This document shows positions 8,731 to 17,950 of a stretch of DNA of 39,723 nucleotides, in pieces. Numbering within the stretch: the first letter of the stretch is position 1; the number at the start of each line of letters is the position of its first letter. Under the pieces are notes generated by a model. It was not told where the DNA came from. It did not search any database and saw only the letters and a list, made by a program, of their open reading frames with translations. Source of the stretch: an uncultured Geobacteraceae bacterium. Its GTDB lineage: Bacteria > Desulfobacterota > Desulfuromonadia > Geobacterales > Pseudopelobacteraceae. The stretch lies in assembly GCA_903925005.1 (NCBI GenBank), contig CAIYDX010000163.1, positions 1-39,723 of the forward strand, read 5' to 3'. Both the position numbers and the translations under genes were made by a program.

Positions 8731-9587
8731 AGTGAATCCTCCTGTCTCGTCTGTGCGGCGATTGCCTTCAGCAATTCATTTTTACTGCGCGGCAGATATC
8801 CATTATCACGAAGATCGATGCCGATCAAGGAAAGTGAACGGGTTATTTCCGCCACGAGCGGCGTAGCGCCCAGCTTGCCCTGCACTTCCGGCCGCATAAG
8901 CACCTCTGCCGGAGTCCCGTGCGCCAGTAACCGCCCCGACTGCAGCACAACCACCTCATCCGCCCATCCGTAGGCAAAATCAAGGTCGTGGGTTGCGATG
9001 ACGATAGTCATGCCGGCTGCGTGCAACCGTTCGAGAACGGTTGTCAGCTCTTCCTGCATCACTGCGTCAAGGCCGGCCATCGGCTCGTCAAGAACGACAA
9101 TTTCCGGTTGCATTGCCAGTACCCCTGCGATGCAGACCCGTTTTTTCTGTCCGTAACTCAGGTTGTGAACCGGTCTGTCCGCAAACTCCGCCATCCCCAC
9201 CGCCAGCAGCGCCTCTTCCACTCGCTTCCGCGCAACTGCCTCTTCCAACCCGAGGTTCATCGGGCCAAAGGAGACATCCTCCCGCACACTGGCGGAAAAA
9301 AGCTGGCTGTCCGGGTTCTGGAACACCATGCCGACCTTTGAGCGGAGATTCCGCAAACCGCCGCGGCTGTAATCGAGCGGCATTCCCTCCCGGTAAACCT
9401 GTCCGGCCGAGGGGCGCAGGATGCCGTTTAAATGCAGAAACATCGTGGTCTTGCCGGCGCCGTTAGCACCGAGTACGGCGGTGCGCGTGCCGCGGCGTAT
9501 CGTCAGGGAGCAGGCGTCCAGGGCGCGTGTGCCGTCGGCGTAGCGATAGGAGACATCCTCAAGTTTTAAAATGGCATCGTTCATCAA
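8727..9587 (-). CDS. cbiO: Cobalt ECF transporter ATPase CbiO
   Basis: Energy-coupling ATPase of the CbiMNQO cobalt importer, 286 residues. Walker A is GANGAGKTT at about 39-47. The Q-loop is VGMVFQNPDSQLF, the ABC signature LSYGQKKR, Walker B VVLDEPMAGLD, and the switch histidine lies in IATHDLD. The FQNPDSQ form is typical of ECF-type ATPases. It overlaps cbiQ upstream and hldD downstream by four bases each. Confidence 0.95.
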   Translation of the reverse strand: MMNDAILKLEDVSYRYADGTRALDACSLTIRRGTRTAVLGANGAGKTTMFLHLNGILRPSAGQVYREGMPLDYSRGGLRNLRSKVGMVFQNPDSQLFSASVREDVSFGPMNLGLEEAVARKRVEEALLAVGMAEFADRPVHNLSYGQKKRVCIAGVLAMQPEIVVLDEPMAGLDAVMQEELTTVLERLHAAGMTIVIATHDLDFAYGWADEVVVLQSGRLLAHGTPAEVLMRPEVQGKLGATPLVAEITRSLSLIGIDLRDNGYLPRSKNELLKAIAAQTRQEDSL

Positions 9588-10327
9588 AGCGTTACCGCCA
9601 GGGCAATCATCACACTGCCGGCAACGACGGCGATGGCGGTGTTCCGTGATGTGTGGGCGAAGCGGTTCTCCAGAAAACGGAGCGCGCCGTCGTTGTTACG
9701 CGCCTGGGCGGCCAGGTGAAGCGCCTGCGAACGCTGCCAGACCTGCACAGTCAGGTTTGCAACCAACCCACCCAGCGAGCGGAGTGAAAGTGAAATAGTG
9801 GCATAGCCGAGGCGAGCCGACTGGGCGGTGATGGTCTCATGCACCGCTTCGGACAGGACAAAAAGGGTGCGGTAACAGAGGGTCATCAGGTCGAGCAGCG
9901 TATCCGGCAGTTTGCAGCGCCGCAGCAGTGAAATGATATCCGACAGCGGCGTGGTCAGCGCCAGAAAAAGCAGCGCGGTCAGGCAGGCCAGAGAGCGGCA
10001 GGCGGCCTGGGCGATACGGGGAAACTCCGTCAGAGCGGGGTGAAACGATATTCCGCCTGCCGCGCGACCGAAATCGAGCGAAATCAGCAGCGACAGAGTG
10101 CTTGCCGCCAGAAAGACAAGCGGCGGAGCGGCCACCCGCAGATAACGTACCGGCGGGATAACGGCACCGCAGATCGTTGCCATGGCCATGATGAACGCAA
10201 CCAGCAGAGCCGCTTCGGGCGAACCTGCGGCAAAAGCGGCAATCATGCCGCAGAGGGAGAAACAACCCTTGGCGATTGGTGATACCTGCCGCCAGCGGTT
10301 TGTATAGGCTGATTGTTCGGTCAGCAC
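9584..10327 (-). CDS. cbiQ: Cobalt ECF transporter transmembrane protein CbiQ
   Basis: T-component of the cobalt importer, 247 residues with several hydrophobic helices. It couples the ATPase CbiO to the substrate-binding CbiM. A coupling-helix-type segment AQSARLGYATISLSLRSLGG lies near 165-185. It overlaps cbiO by four bases downstream and cbiN by seven bases upstream, so the whole cbi set reads as one translationally coupled operon. Confidence 0.9.
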   Translation of the reverse strand: MLTEQSAYTNRWRQVSPIAKGCFSLCGMIAAFAAGSPEAALLVAFIMAMATICGAVIPPVRYLRVAAPPLVFLAASTLSLLISLDFGRAAGGISFHPALTEFPRIAQAACRSLACLTALLFLALTTPLSDIISLLRRCKLPDTLLDLMTLCYRTLFVLSEAVHETITAQSARLGYATISLSLRSLGGLVANLTVQVWQRSQALHLAAQARNNDGALRFLENRFAHTSRNTAIAVVAGSVMIALAVTL

Positions 10328-10656
10328 GGCGCTTCCGTTTCCTGTTCGCGACGCATCCGGGCGCGAGTCCTGGAAACCCCGAAGAAATATCCGATAAAAC
10401 CGGCTCCGAGAGCGGCCTGAAGCGCGAAGAGCAGTGTTTCTACCTCTCCGCTGGGTGGCTCCATCAGCGATTTGAACCAGGGCTTATATGAAGGTGCGAC
10501 TGCGCCGATGACATCCTTGGCCTGATCGTCGGCTCCCCGGAATATTTCCACCACTTTGCCGTCCGGCCCCGGTTTGGGCTTTTTGACCATCCAGAGCGGT
10601 GCCGCAACCAGTACAACCACGGCAATCATCATCAGCAGGTTTTGGTATTTTTTCAT
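10321..10656 (-). CDS. cbiN: Cobalt transport protein CbiN
   Basis: Small accessory subunit (111 residues) that helps metal loading into CbiM. It has two membrane helices, at about 7-24 and 77-95, flanking a periplasmic loop. The loop carries the family motif [19 protein letters not shown] and then [20 protein letters not shown]. It overlaps cbiM upstream by four bases and cbiQ downstream by seven. Confidence 0.9.
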   Translation of the reverse strand: MKKYQNLLMMIAVVVLVAAPLWMVKKPKPGPDGKVVEIFRGADDQAKDVIGAVAPSYKPWFKSLMEPPSGEVETLLFALQAALGAGFIGYFFGVSRTRARMRREQETEAPC

Positions 10657-11330
10657 GCCCGCGCTTCCTCTGCCGTCGTAACTTTCATCTCCTGCAGCTC
10701 CCGAGCGTTAAAACGGACAAGGGCATTCATAACCACCACGGTCAGGAACCCTTCGCTGATCGCCAGCGGTATCTGGGTGATCGCGAAGACTCCGGCAAAC
10801 TTGGCAAACGAAGCGATAAAGCCGCCGGCCGGATCGGGGAACGCCAGCGCCAGCTGTGCCGAGGTGGTCACGTAGGTCAGCAGATCGGCCAGCGAAGCGG
10901 CCAGGAAGATCGAAGCTCCGAACGGGAGCCGTGCCGCTGTCGCCATGCGAAAGATCGCGGCCGCAGCAAACGGTCCCACGATCGCCATCGAAAAAATGTT
11001 GGCCCCCAGTGTGGTCAGCCCGCCATGCGCCAGCAGGAACGCCTGGAACAGCAGCACTACCGCGCCGATGGGGGCCATGGCTGTCGGTCCGAACAGTATG
11101 GCTCCCAAGCCGGTGCCGGTGGGGTGCGAACAGCTGCCGGTGACCGATGGCATCTTCAGCGCCGAGAGGACAAAGGTGAACGCGGCGGCAACTCCGAGCA
11201 GCATCCGCCGCTCCGGGTTCTCCTTGATTTTTTTATTGATCGAATGGAGTCCGAAAGCGACGAATGGAGCCGATGCGATGCTCCAGCCGATGGCATGCTT
11301 TACCGGCAAAAAGCCTTCCATGATATGCAT
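10653..11330 (-). CDS. cbiM: Cobalt-binding permease CbiM
   Basis: Substrate-specific S-component of the cobalt ECF importer, 225 residues from the chosen start. That start (ATG at 11330) gives the canonical N-terminus MHIMEGFLP, whose histidine and free amino group bind the metal, and has GGGAGAG eight bases upstream. An in-frame ATG 11 codons earlier is less likely because CbiM needs the native Met-His terminus. [13 protein letters not shown] and the [19 protein letters not shown] helix are family landmarks. It is the first gene behind the cobalamin riboswitch. Confidence 0.93.
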   Translation of the reverse strand: MHIMEGFLPVKHAIGWSIASAPFVAFGLHSINKKIKENPERRMLLGVAAAFTFVLSALKMPSVTGSCSHPTGTGLGAILFGPTAMAPIGAVVLLFQAFLLAHGGLTTLGANIFSMAIVGPFAAAAIFRMATAARLPFGASIFLAASLADLLTYVTTSAQLALAFPDPAGGFIASFAKFAGVFAITQIPLAISEGFLTVVVMNALVRFNARELQEMKVTTAEEARA

Positions 11331-11363
11331 GAATATCTCTCCCTGACTGCTAATGAATGGCAC

Positions 11364-11403
11364 AAAAAAAGTCCGCAGCTGCCGAAGCAGTATGCGGACT
11401 TTT
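11364..11403 (-). terminator. Intrinsic terminator between riboswitch and cbiM (expression platform)
   Basis: On the minus strand AGTCCGCA pairs with TGCGGACT, with an inner hairpin and then seven T residues, 34 bases upstream of the cbiM start. Its place between aptamer and first gene suggests that B12 binding controls read-through. Confidence 0.85.
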
Positions 11404-11464
11404 CGTATTCAAAGTCTGATAATGGTTCACTCTCCCTTTACCAAAGGGGAACTGTTGAGTGCTG

Positions 11465-11622
11465 GGATCAATGGCAGGTCTTCTGGCTTGCGATTCATCC
11501 TCCAGGCGCCTTCCCGGTCATTTGACCAGTGACATAATGCCTTTTGTCATCGCTTACAGCGGCGGGTCCGCGGGGGAACTACACCCCTCTTCCCTATCAA
11601 GCCCTTGCGGGCACCCTGATCC
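11465..11622 (-). promoter_or_regulatory. Adenosylcobalamin riboswitch
   Basis: The minus strand shows the class landmarks in order: GGTGCC, GGGAAGAGGGGTG, the B12-box segment CCGCCGCTGTAAGCG, a separate CACTG, GGGAAGGCGCC, GATGAATCGCAAGCCAG and AGACCTGCC. The closing stem P1 is GGATCA (11617-11622) with TGATCC (11465-11470). It should bind adenosylcobalamin and, with the terminator at 11364-11403, repress cbiMNQO-hldD when B12 is plentiful. Confidence 0.93.
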
Positions 11623-11665
11623 GTTATTCAATTGTCATAAAACCGGCAAATAGTACTTGTTGGCC

Positions 11666-11694
11666 AGAATACCGCGCTCGCTACATCCTGTCAA
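11666..11694 (-). promoter_or_regulatory. Promoter of the riboswitch-cbi operon
   Basis: Minus strand: TTGACA (11689-11694), 17 bases, TATTCT (11666-11671), about 45 bases before the aptamer. It lies just past the end of the second cbiM-like gene, so the cbi operon has its own promoter. Confidence 0.6.
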
Positions 11695-11734
11695 GGAGGA
11701 TTGTTGCTGTCTATCCAGCTGTTTCAGCGACGTT

Positions 11735-12784
11735 TCAGGTAGTCCGGCCCCTCCGCTTGAGCATATAACCGATTGATAACGACAGCCCGAGAGTCAGCAC
11801 TCCGCCGACGATCCCGGAAACGCTGGTTCCCAGTTTGCTCGTTTCGGTTTTAGTATTTCCGGTTTTTTGTCCCATGCTTTCAGGAATTACCGTGGTTTTT
11901 TCTGCCGGCTTTTTGAACGAATAATCCGGCAGGAGGGCAACCTTTTCCTGCAATGTCGCCAAGGCTCCATGCAGCCACTGTTCCGGCCTCTTCAGCTCCT
12001 CTTGCCCAGTGACTTTTGTGATGGCCCACTCCAGGCCGTCCGGATTTTTTGAGGCAAACCATGAAACAAAACCGCCCGTTACCACGGCCAGAACCAAAAA
12101 TGCCAGCACAATATTGCGCAGATTGCCGACCGGACGGGCTTCGAACGTACTCCGGATGATGTCGGGCCTGGCTTTATACACAAATGAGATGACCGAAGCG
12201 GTTACCACCCCTTCGACGATGCCGATTGCCAGATGGATCGGCTGCATTATCAGAGCAAATGTCGAAAACGGGAGCGAGGAAATTCCGGACGCCACGGTTT
12301 CCGCGACTACGCCGAAGGCTCCCATCTGCAGCCCGATTACGGCGGCAGCCACAGATGCGACCGATATTCGCGCCGGAGAAGGAGATCTGCCGACGATCTT
12401 CTTGTAGACGAGAGAGTAGGCGATGAAAGCGGGGAAAAAACCGAGATTGAAGATGTTGCAGCCAAGCGCCAGCAAACCGCCATCGGCAAAAAAGAACGCC
12501 TGAACCACCAGCACCGAGGCGATGGTCAGAAAGGCGGCATACGGGCCGAGAAGAATCGAGAGTATCAACCCCCCGCCAAGATGCCCGCTGGAGCCGGTGA
12601 CCGGAATGGTGAAATTGATCATCTGCGCTGCAAAGATAAACGCTCCCAAAACTCCCATCAGAGGAGTCTTGCGGCTATCCATCTCGGAACGGACTTTATT
12701 GGAGCAGTAGGCGATGGTTGCGGCCGAAGCGGCCCACATCGTGCCGCCGACAGCTGGTGAAAGTAATGCGTCTGCCATATGCAT
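11735..12784 (-). CDS. Second CbiM-like metal permease with fused PDGLE (CbiN-like) tail
   Basis: S-component of a cobalt or nickel ECF importer, 349 residues. The N-terminus is MHMADALLSPAVGG and keeps the metal-binding Met-His start. A GSSGHLGGGLILSILLGPYAA helix and the rest of the CbiM core fill about 1-205. The C-terminal extension holds a membrane helix near 227-245, the PDGLEWA motif and a last membrane helix, replacing a separate CbiN. GGAG precedes the start. It has no Q or O partner of its own next to it and could share CbiQO. Cobalt versus nickel cannot be decided from the sequence; a LarA-family (nickel cofactor) gene at 29911 makes nickel worth considering. Confidence 0.85.
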   Translation of the reverse strand: MHMADALLSPAVGGTMWAASAATIAYCSNKVRSEMDSRKTPLMGVLGAFIFAAQMINFTIPVTGSSGHLGGGLILSILLGPYAAFLTIASVLVVQAFFFADGGLLALGCNIFNLGFFPAFIAYSLVYKKIVGRSPSPARISVASVAAAVIGLQMGAFGVVAETVASGISSLPFSTFALIMQPIHLAIGIVEGVVTASVISFVYKARPDIIRSTFEARPVGNLRNIVLAFLVLAVVTGGFVSWFASKNPDGLEWAITKVTGQEELKRPEQWLHGALATLQEKVALLPDYSFKKPAEKTTVIPESMGQKTGNTKTETSKLGTSVSGIVGGVLTLGLSLSIGYMLKRRGRTT

Positions 12785-12832
12785 GATCCACTCCTGCGCA
12801 AATCACATATTTTGCATATTCGTAACACGATC

Positions 12833-12861
12833 AAAATATAGAGTTCTGATTTAGGTGTCAA
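12833..12861 (-). promoter_or_regulatory. Promoter of the second cbiM-like gene
   Basis: Minus strand: TTGACA (12856-12861), 17 bases, TATTTT (12833-12838); TATATT two bases away is an alternative -10. A GTGTTAC word (12822-12828) lies at the likely start site. Confidence 0.45.
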
Positions 12862-12923
12862 GTATCAAAATCGATATTTCGTGCTACTGTGGCAAGCGGC
12901 TGTTAATACGACTTATATAACTC

Positions 12924-12952
12924 TTGTCACGTCACTTTTAGGGCGATATATT
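12924..12952 (+). promoter_or_regulatory. Promoter of the sirtuin gene
   Basis: TTGTCA (12924-12929), a 17-base spacer, then TATATT (12947-12952), about 60 bases before the start codon. It is divergent from the promoter at 12833-12861. Confidence 0.6.
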
Positions 12953-13020
12953 GTCAAGATAAACAATCTGCAATATAGGTTTTTATACTGTGGACTTTTG
13001 GAGATAGTGGAGGATGAAAT

Positions 13021-13842
13021 ATGTTGAAGCGCGTCGCCGAGGTGATCAGCGAAGCTGAAGTTTTTGTCATTACCGCCGGGGCGGGGATGGGAGTCGATTC
13101 CGGCCTGCCGGATTTTCGCGGTGATCACGGTTTCTGGAAGGCGTATCCTGCCTATGCCCGGCTCGGGCTCTCTTTTGTCGAGTGCGCCAACCCGCAGCAT
13201 TTTGCCGATGATCCTTCATTTGGCTGGGGCTTTTACGGACACCGCACCAATCTGTACCGGGAGACCGTTCCGCATGAAGGTTTCCATATCATCAAAAAAT
13301 GGCTTGAGAGGAACAGTGCGGAATATTTTGTAATCACTTCCAATGTGGATGGTCAGTTCCAGAAAGCCGGCTATGACGAGGAGCGGGTCCATGAAGTGCA
13401 TGGTTCGATACATTGTCTGCAGTGTCAGACCCCCTGCAGCAGCGCCATTTGGCACAACGATGAGGTTATCACGATTGATGAAGCGACCATGCGTGCCCGT
13501 CAGCCACTTCCTCGCTGTCCCGGCTGCGGAGAGGTCAGCCGCCCGAATATCCTGATGTTCGGTGACTGGTCATGGCTGCCGGATCGGACCCGTGTTCAGG
13601 AACAAGCTTTTGACCGCTTCCTGGCAAAAAATGCCGACCGCCGCATTGCGGTTATCGAAATGGGAGCGGGGAGCGCCATACCCACCATCCGGGCGACATC
13701 GGAACGAATCGGCTGGATGGTGGAGCATGCCACGGTCATTCGCATCAACCCCCGCGAACCGGAGATAAAACCGCCCCATATATCGCTGCCATGCGGGGCG
13801 CTGGAAGGGCTGCGAAAAATTGATGCACTGTTGTCACCATAA
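13021..13842 (+). CDS. Sir2-family NAD-dependent deacylase
   Basis: Sirtuin-fold enzyme (273 residues) that uses NAD+ to remove acyl groups from lysine. The NAD-binding motif is GAGMGVDSGLPDFRG at about 19-33. SNVDGQFQKAG replaces the canonical TQNID motif. The catalytic histidine lies in EVHGS near 129. The zinc ribbon is formed by CLQC near 134-137 and CPGC near 163-166. RPNILMFGD and a late GAGSAIPTIR segment follow. GGAGG lies seven bases before the ATG. The altered TSNVDG motif marks a divergent sirtuin subgroup, so deacetylase activity is likely but substrate preference is unknown. It runs convergently towards a two-component operon 38 bases away. Confidence 0.88.
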   Translation: MLKRVAEVISEAEVFVITAGAGMGVDSGLPDFRGDHGFWKAYPAYARLGLSFVECANPQHFADDPSFGWGFYGHRTNLYRETVPHEGFHIIKKWLERNSAEYFVITSNVDGQFQKAGYDEERVHEVHGSIHCLQCQTPCSSAIWHNDEVITIDEATMRARQPLPRCPGCGEVSRPNILMFGDWSWLPDRTRVQEQAFDRFLAKNADRRIAVIEMGAGSAIPTIRATSERIGWMVEHATVIRINPREPEIKPPHISLPCGALEGLRKIDALLSP

Positions 13843-13880
13843 ATTCATACGAGGTGAGAGAGGGACGTCATTTTATTGCA

Positions 13881-15635
13881 TTAATCCCGGTCCAGCGACT
13901 CCCTGACTTTCGCAAGCAGCGCCGGAACCGTGACCGGTTTGGTCAGAAAGCCGGCCCCCGCCTCTAACATTCCCTTCTGTTCGATGATGTCGGCGGTATA
14001 GCCGCTGGAGAAGAGCACCCGGACTTTCCCCCCCTCTTTCCTGATCGCGTCGAATACTTCGCGTCCGTTCATCCTGGGCATAACCACATCCATTAGAATG
14101 AGCTGAATCCGGCCGCTGTCGGCGTAATATTTTGCCAGCGCATCCTCGCCATTCACCGCTTCTATCACGTGATAGCCGTATTCATTCAGGGCATGGACCA
14201 TGAAACTTCTGGCGCCGTCATTGTCCTCGGCCAACAGGATCGTCTCCGTCCCTCCCACCATTTGCGCCGCCGGTTTGCTCACATGACTCGTCTCGTTTGG
14301 CGGCGCCAGCGGCAGATATATTTTGAAGCATGTTCCTTTGCCGATCTCGCTGTACACGTTTACTTCGCCGCCATGCTGCTTGATGATCCCGTAAACGATG
14401 GAGAGTCCCAAACCGGTCCCCTTGCCGATCTCTTTGGTCGTGAAGAACGGCTCGAAGATTCTCTGGCGGGTCGTCTCGTCGATTCCGCACCCGGTATCGG
14501 AAACCGAAATCATGGCATACGATCCGGGCTTGAGCGCCGAGCCGTGGAGCTCCTCCGCCAGTTCCAGGCGCTCCGTCATAAGGCTGAGTACCCCTCCGGT
14601 GGGCATGGCATCGCGGGCATTAACCGCCAGATTCATCAGCACCTGTTCGATCTGGCCGCAATCACCAATGATCACCAACTCTTCGGGGGAAAATGAACAG
14701 TGGAACTCGATATCCTCGCCGATTACCCGGCGCAGAATCTTGTCTATGGTCGTGACAATCTTGTTGATCTCCTCCGGCTTGGTCTCCATAGTCTGCTTGC
14801 GGCTAAAGGCCAGCAGGCTTTGGGTCAGCCTGGCGGCCGAATCGGCCGCTCTCAGGATATTATCGGCATAAAGGCGCAGGGGGGGATTTTCCGCCAGTTT
14901 GGTCTGCAGCAAGCCGCCGAAACCAATGATCGCTGTCAGGAGATTGTTGAAGTCGTGAGCCACACCTCCCGCGAGGGTGCCGATCGCTTCCATCTTCTGC
15001 GATTGCCTGAGCTGCTGTTCACTGGAGCTCAGTGCTTCCTGCGCTGTCTGCAGCTCCACAATTTTCTCTTCCAGGATAACGGCCTGCTCCTGGAGCTGTT
15101 CCTGCGATGCCTGGCGTTCGGCGATCTCATCTTCCAGCAGGCGGTTGGCAACCGACAGATCCATGGTACGTGCCTCGACCCGTGCCTCCAGCAGTTCGTT
15201 GGCCTCCTTCAGGCGGCGGTTAAGATCGCGGATACTCAGGTGCACCCCAACCCTGGCCAATAGCTCCTCCTGCTGGAACGGCTTGGTGACATAATCAACC
15301 GCACCCGCCTCCAACCCTTTTACCTTGTGCACGGTCTCGGCCAGGGCCGACATGAAGATCACCGGGATATCGCGGCAGCTCTGCAGGAGCTTCAATCTGC
15401 GGCAGGTTTCGTAGCCGTCCATGCCCGGCATCATGATATCCAGCAAGATCAGGTCGGGGCGGGCATAATCGGCGCGTTCGAGGGCGCTCTCGCCATCCTC
15501 GGCCATCAGGACGGTGTAGTTGAACCTGGTCAGGCAATCGCGGATCACGGCCAGGTTGTTGGCATCGTCGTCAACAGCCAGAATTATCGGTTCGCGTCCG
15601 TCTGTACAGTGTGCATTCTGGTCATCATGACTCAT
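13881..15635 (-). CDS. Response-regulator/histidine-kinase hybrid (REC-HisKA-HATPase-REC)
   Basis: Soluble signalling protein of 584 residues. An N-terminal receiver carries phospho-acceptor D66 in [12 protein letters not shown] coiled coil at about 135-215 leads to a HisKA domain with H227 in [11 protein letters not shown]. The HATPase domain (about 325-445) has [17 protein letters not shown] and GTGLGLS boxes. The C-terminal receiver carries D516 in LMDVVMP. The start at 15635 is chosen because GGAG lies seven bases upstream and the ATG overlaps the previous stop (ATGA); an earlier in-frame ATG at 15653 lies inside the upstream gene. It is the third gene of a coupled operon and probably takes phosphate from, or passes it to, the upstream hybrid kinase. 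No DNA-binding output domain is present. Confidence 0.92.
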   Translation of the reverse strand: MSHDDQNAHCTDGREPIILAVDDDANNLAVIRDCLTRFNYTVLMAEDGESALERADYARPDLILLDIMMPGMDGYETCRRLKLLQSCRDIPVIFMSALAETVHKVKGLEAGAVDYVTKPFQQEELLARVGVHLSIRDLNRRLKEANELLEARVEARTMDLSVANRLLEDEIAERQASQEQLQEQAVILEEKIVELQTAQEALSSSEQQLRQSQKMEAIGTLAGGVAHDFNNLLTAIIGFGGLLQTKLAENPPLRLYADNILRAADSAARLTQSLLAFSRKQTMETKPEEINKIVTTIDKILRRVIGEDIEFHCSFSPEELVIIGDCGQIEQVLMNLAVNARDAMPTGGVLSLMTERLELAEELHGSALKPGSYAMISVSDTGCGIDETTRQRIFEPFFTTKEIGKGTGLGLSIVYGIIKQHGGEVNVYSEIGKGTCFKIYLPLAPPNETSHVSKPAAQMVGGTETILLAEDNDGARSFMVHALNEYGYHVIEAVNGEDALAKYYADSGRIQLILMDVVMPRMNGREVFDAIRKEGGKVRVLFSSGYTADIIEQKGMLEAGAGFLTKPVTVPALLAKVRESLDRD

Positions 15636-17950
15636 ATCGCTTCTCCACGGCATCGTTTAACCAGTGCCAGAACGGCCTTGGTTTTGAAACTTCCGGCAAG
15701 CTCTTTCAACTTTCCGGCAAAAGTGCGGTAGCCGGCATCCCGCGTCTCCAGTCCGGCGGCCCAGCGCTCCACACCAGCCATATCTCCCCTCATGGCCAGG
15801 TTCAGCAGCTCATCCAGCTCGGCCGGCGGCGGGGTCGTCATCTCTCCGTCATCCAGCCCGGTGAACGTTTCCCTGGCCGGCAGGACGACCTCGACGCTTT
15901 CCCACTCGATCCCCATTCGTCTGCCGATCTTCTCCAGCAGCAGGTCGATGCGGATCGGCTTGATCACGAAATCGTCGCAGATCTTGATGAAATCTCCCTT
16001 GTGGCCGCTGTCGGTTACCGAGGCCGAGGCGCCGATGATCACGGTCCGGTCAAACTGCGGATCGGACCGTATCAGCCGGGTCGCTTCAAGCCCGTCCATC
16101 ACCGGCATCACCAGATCCATCAGCACCAGGTCCGGCTGCCGCTCGCGCAGCATGCCCAGCGCTTCCTCCCCGTTCGCTGCGGTATCGACCTTGAAACCGA
16201 GCGGTTCCAACAAGGAAACCAGCATCGAGGTGTTACCCACCGTATCGTCAACCACCAGGATGCGTTTGCGCTCGCCATGGTAGCCGGTCACGGAAATTTC
16301 GGTCTTCACCAGCGCTCGCTCCGGGTCGGACACCGGCTGCAGCACCAGCGCCATACTGAAGATACTCCCACTGTCGACCGTGCTCTCCAGGGTCAGGCTG
16401 CCATGCATCAGTTCCAGCAGGCGGCGGGTAATGTTCAGGCCGAGTCCGGTCCCCTCGCGCATCTGACCATCACCGGTTAACTGGGTAAACGGTTCAAAGA
16501 CAGCCTCCAGCTTGTCGTCCGGGATACCGACTCCGGTATCGATCACGTCGCAGCGAAGTGTGCCATCCCCCTCATCATACGCCACGCGCAGGGTCACGCT
16601 CCCCCGGCGGGTATACTTGACCGCGTTGGAGAGCAGGTTCAGCAGGATCTGGCGCAGTTTGCGCTCATCCCCGCGCACATAGGGGGGGAGCGGTGACAGC
16701 TCTTCGTAGAGGAAGCGGAGTTCCTTCTCTTCGGCTTTCAGCCGGGTCAGGTTAAACACCTGGCGCAGAAGGGCCGGGAGATCGAAGGGCATCTCCTCGA
16801 TATCCATCTTCCGGGCCTCGATCTTGCCGACATCGAGGATATCGTTGATCAGGGTCAACAGGTGCTCGCCGCTGCTCTGCATGACCCCAAGCTGCTGTTT
16901 TTGGGCTTCGGTCAGGTTTTCCTGATGCTTGAGGATCTGGGCATACCCCAAAATCGCATTCAACGGCGTGCGCAGTTCGTGGCTCATGCTCGACAGGAAG
17001 TCGCTCTTGGCGAGGTTGGCGGTCTCGGCCGCTACCTTGGCACTCTGCAGCTCCACCACGCCATTGGCGAACGCCCCGGTCAGATCGTTAACACCTTCCA
17101 CCAGCTTGCGCCACTCACCCTCGAACTGTCCGGCATCGCTGCGGCTGTCAAGGCGCCCCTCCCGTACTGCAACGATCATTCCGTCCGTCTCCAGCAAAAC
17201 CTTGCGGATGGTGTCGCGCATCGCGGAGAATGAGTTTGCCAGCGCTCCCACCTCGTCGTGCTGGTGGATATTGAACTCGCGGCTGAAATTGCCGTGGGAA
17301 ACGTCATCGGCCACCTTGACGATCTGGCGCAGCGGGCGGGTGGCTACCCCCATCAGGAAGAACGCCGCGAAACAGCTCGCCACGGCGAAGGCGAGCGACA
17401 GCGCGATGCCGCGCGCCACGATGATTCGCTCATTACTGTGCAGCGATGCCTTGGAAAAACCGATCCTGATCCAGCCGATGGTCTCCTTGACCTTCTTGCC
17501 GCCATCCAAGCCGCTGAGGATGTCGAAATCCTCCTGCGTCTTCTCGGTGAAGACCGGAGCGTAAAAGACAAAGGTGTCCTGTTCCTCTGTCATCGAAAGA
17601 ACGGGCGTCGTCGGAGGGGCGGTCAGGTGGTGGGTCAGCAGCTTGCCGTCGTGAAGCAGCTGTTCCATCCGGTTGTCGTAGAAGGTAACCGTCGCGACCT
17701 CGGAGTTGGATTTAAGGAAGGCTGCCGTGCTTTTTAATAGCTCCAGATTGCCGGAGAGGACCGGCAGTTCGCCGGTCTTGGTCGCCAGGGTCGTGATCGC
17801 CTCGGCGCGCTTGATGATCTCGCTCCTGAAAATCCCCTTGCCGACTCGGATCGACTCCCAGGTATGGAAGAACGACATTATCAGCAGGAGCGGGATCATG
17901 AAGAGCAGCGCCTTGATCCGGAAGGTCATTATCGGCCGCAACCTGTTCAT
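15632..17950 (-). CDS. Membrane hybrid sensor histidine kinase (HAMP-HisKA-HATPase-REC)
   Basis: Sensor kinase of 772 residues. Membrane helix 1 is at about 12-29, an extracytoplasmic sensor region at about 30-178 and membrane helix 2 at about 180-202. HAMP follows at about 203-255. HisKA has H324 in SMSHELRTPLNAILGY. HATPase at about 425-535 has NLLSNAVKYT, DTGVGIPDD and GTGLGL boxes. A receiver at about 562-680 has D612 in LMDLVMPVMDG. A helical C-terminal tail at about 705-772 resembles the domain often found after such receivers; I see no clear HPt histidine in it. Four-base overlaps couple it to the binding-protein gene upstream and the second kinase downstream. Confidence 0.92.
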   Translation of the reverse strand: MNRLRPIMTFRIKALLFMIPLLLIMSFFHTWESIRVGKGIFRSEIIKRAEAITTLATKTGELPVLSGNLELLKSTAAFLKSNSEVATVTFYDNRMEQLLHDGKLLTHHLTAPPTTPVLSMTEEQDTFVFYAPVFTEKTQEDFDILSGLDGGKKVKETIGWIRIGFSKASLHSNERIIVARGIALSLAFAVASCFAAFFLMGVATRPLRQIVKVADDVSHGNFSREFNIHQHDEVGALANSFSAMRDTIRKVLLETDGMIVAVREGRLDSRSDAGQFEGEWRKLVEGVNDLTGAFANGVVELQSAKVAAETANLAKSDFLSSMSHELRTPLNAILGYAQILKHQENLTEAQKQQLGVMQSSGEHLLTLINDILDVGKIEARKMDIEEMPFDLPALLRQVFNLTRLKAEEKELRFLYEELSPLPPYVRGDERKLRQILLNLLSNAVKYTRRGSVTLRVAYDEGDGTLRCDVIDTGVGIPDDKLEAVFEPFTQLTGDGQMREGTGLGLNITRRLLELMHGSLTLESTVDSGSIFSMALVLQPVSDPERALVKTEISVTGYHGERKRILVVDDTVGNTSMLVSLLEPLGFKVDTAANGEEALGMLRERQPDLVLMDLVMPVMDGLEATRLIRSDPQFDRTVIIGASASVTDSGHKGDFIKICDDFVIKPIRIDLLLEKIGRRMGIEWESVEVVLPARETFTGLDDGEMTTPPPAELDELLNLAMRGDMAGVERWAAGLETRDAGYRTFAGKLKELAGSFKTKAVLALVKRCRGEAI

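Noticed and set aside
12822-12828. GTGTTAC word as a NikR operator
   Set aside because: Only one half-site is seen; no second half at a suitable distance was found by eye.
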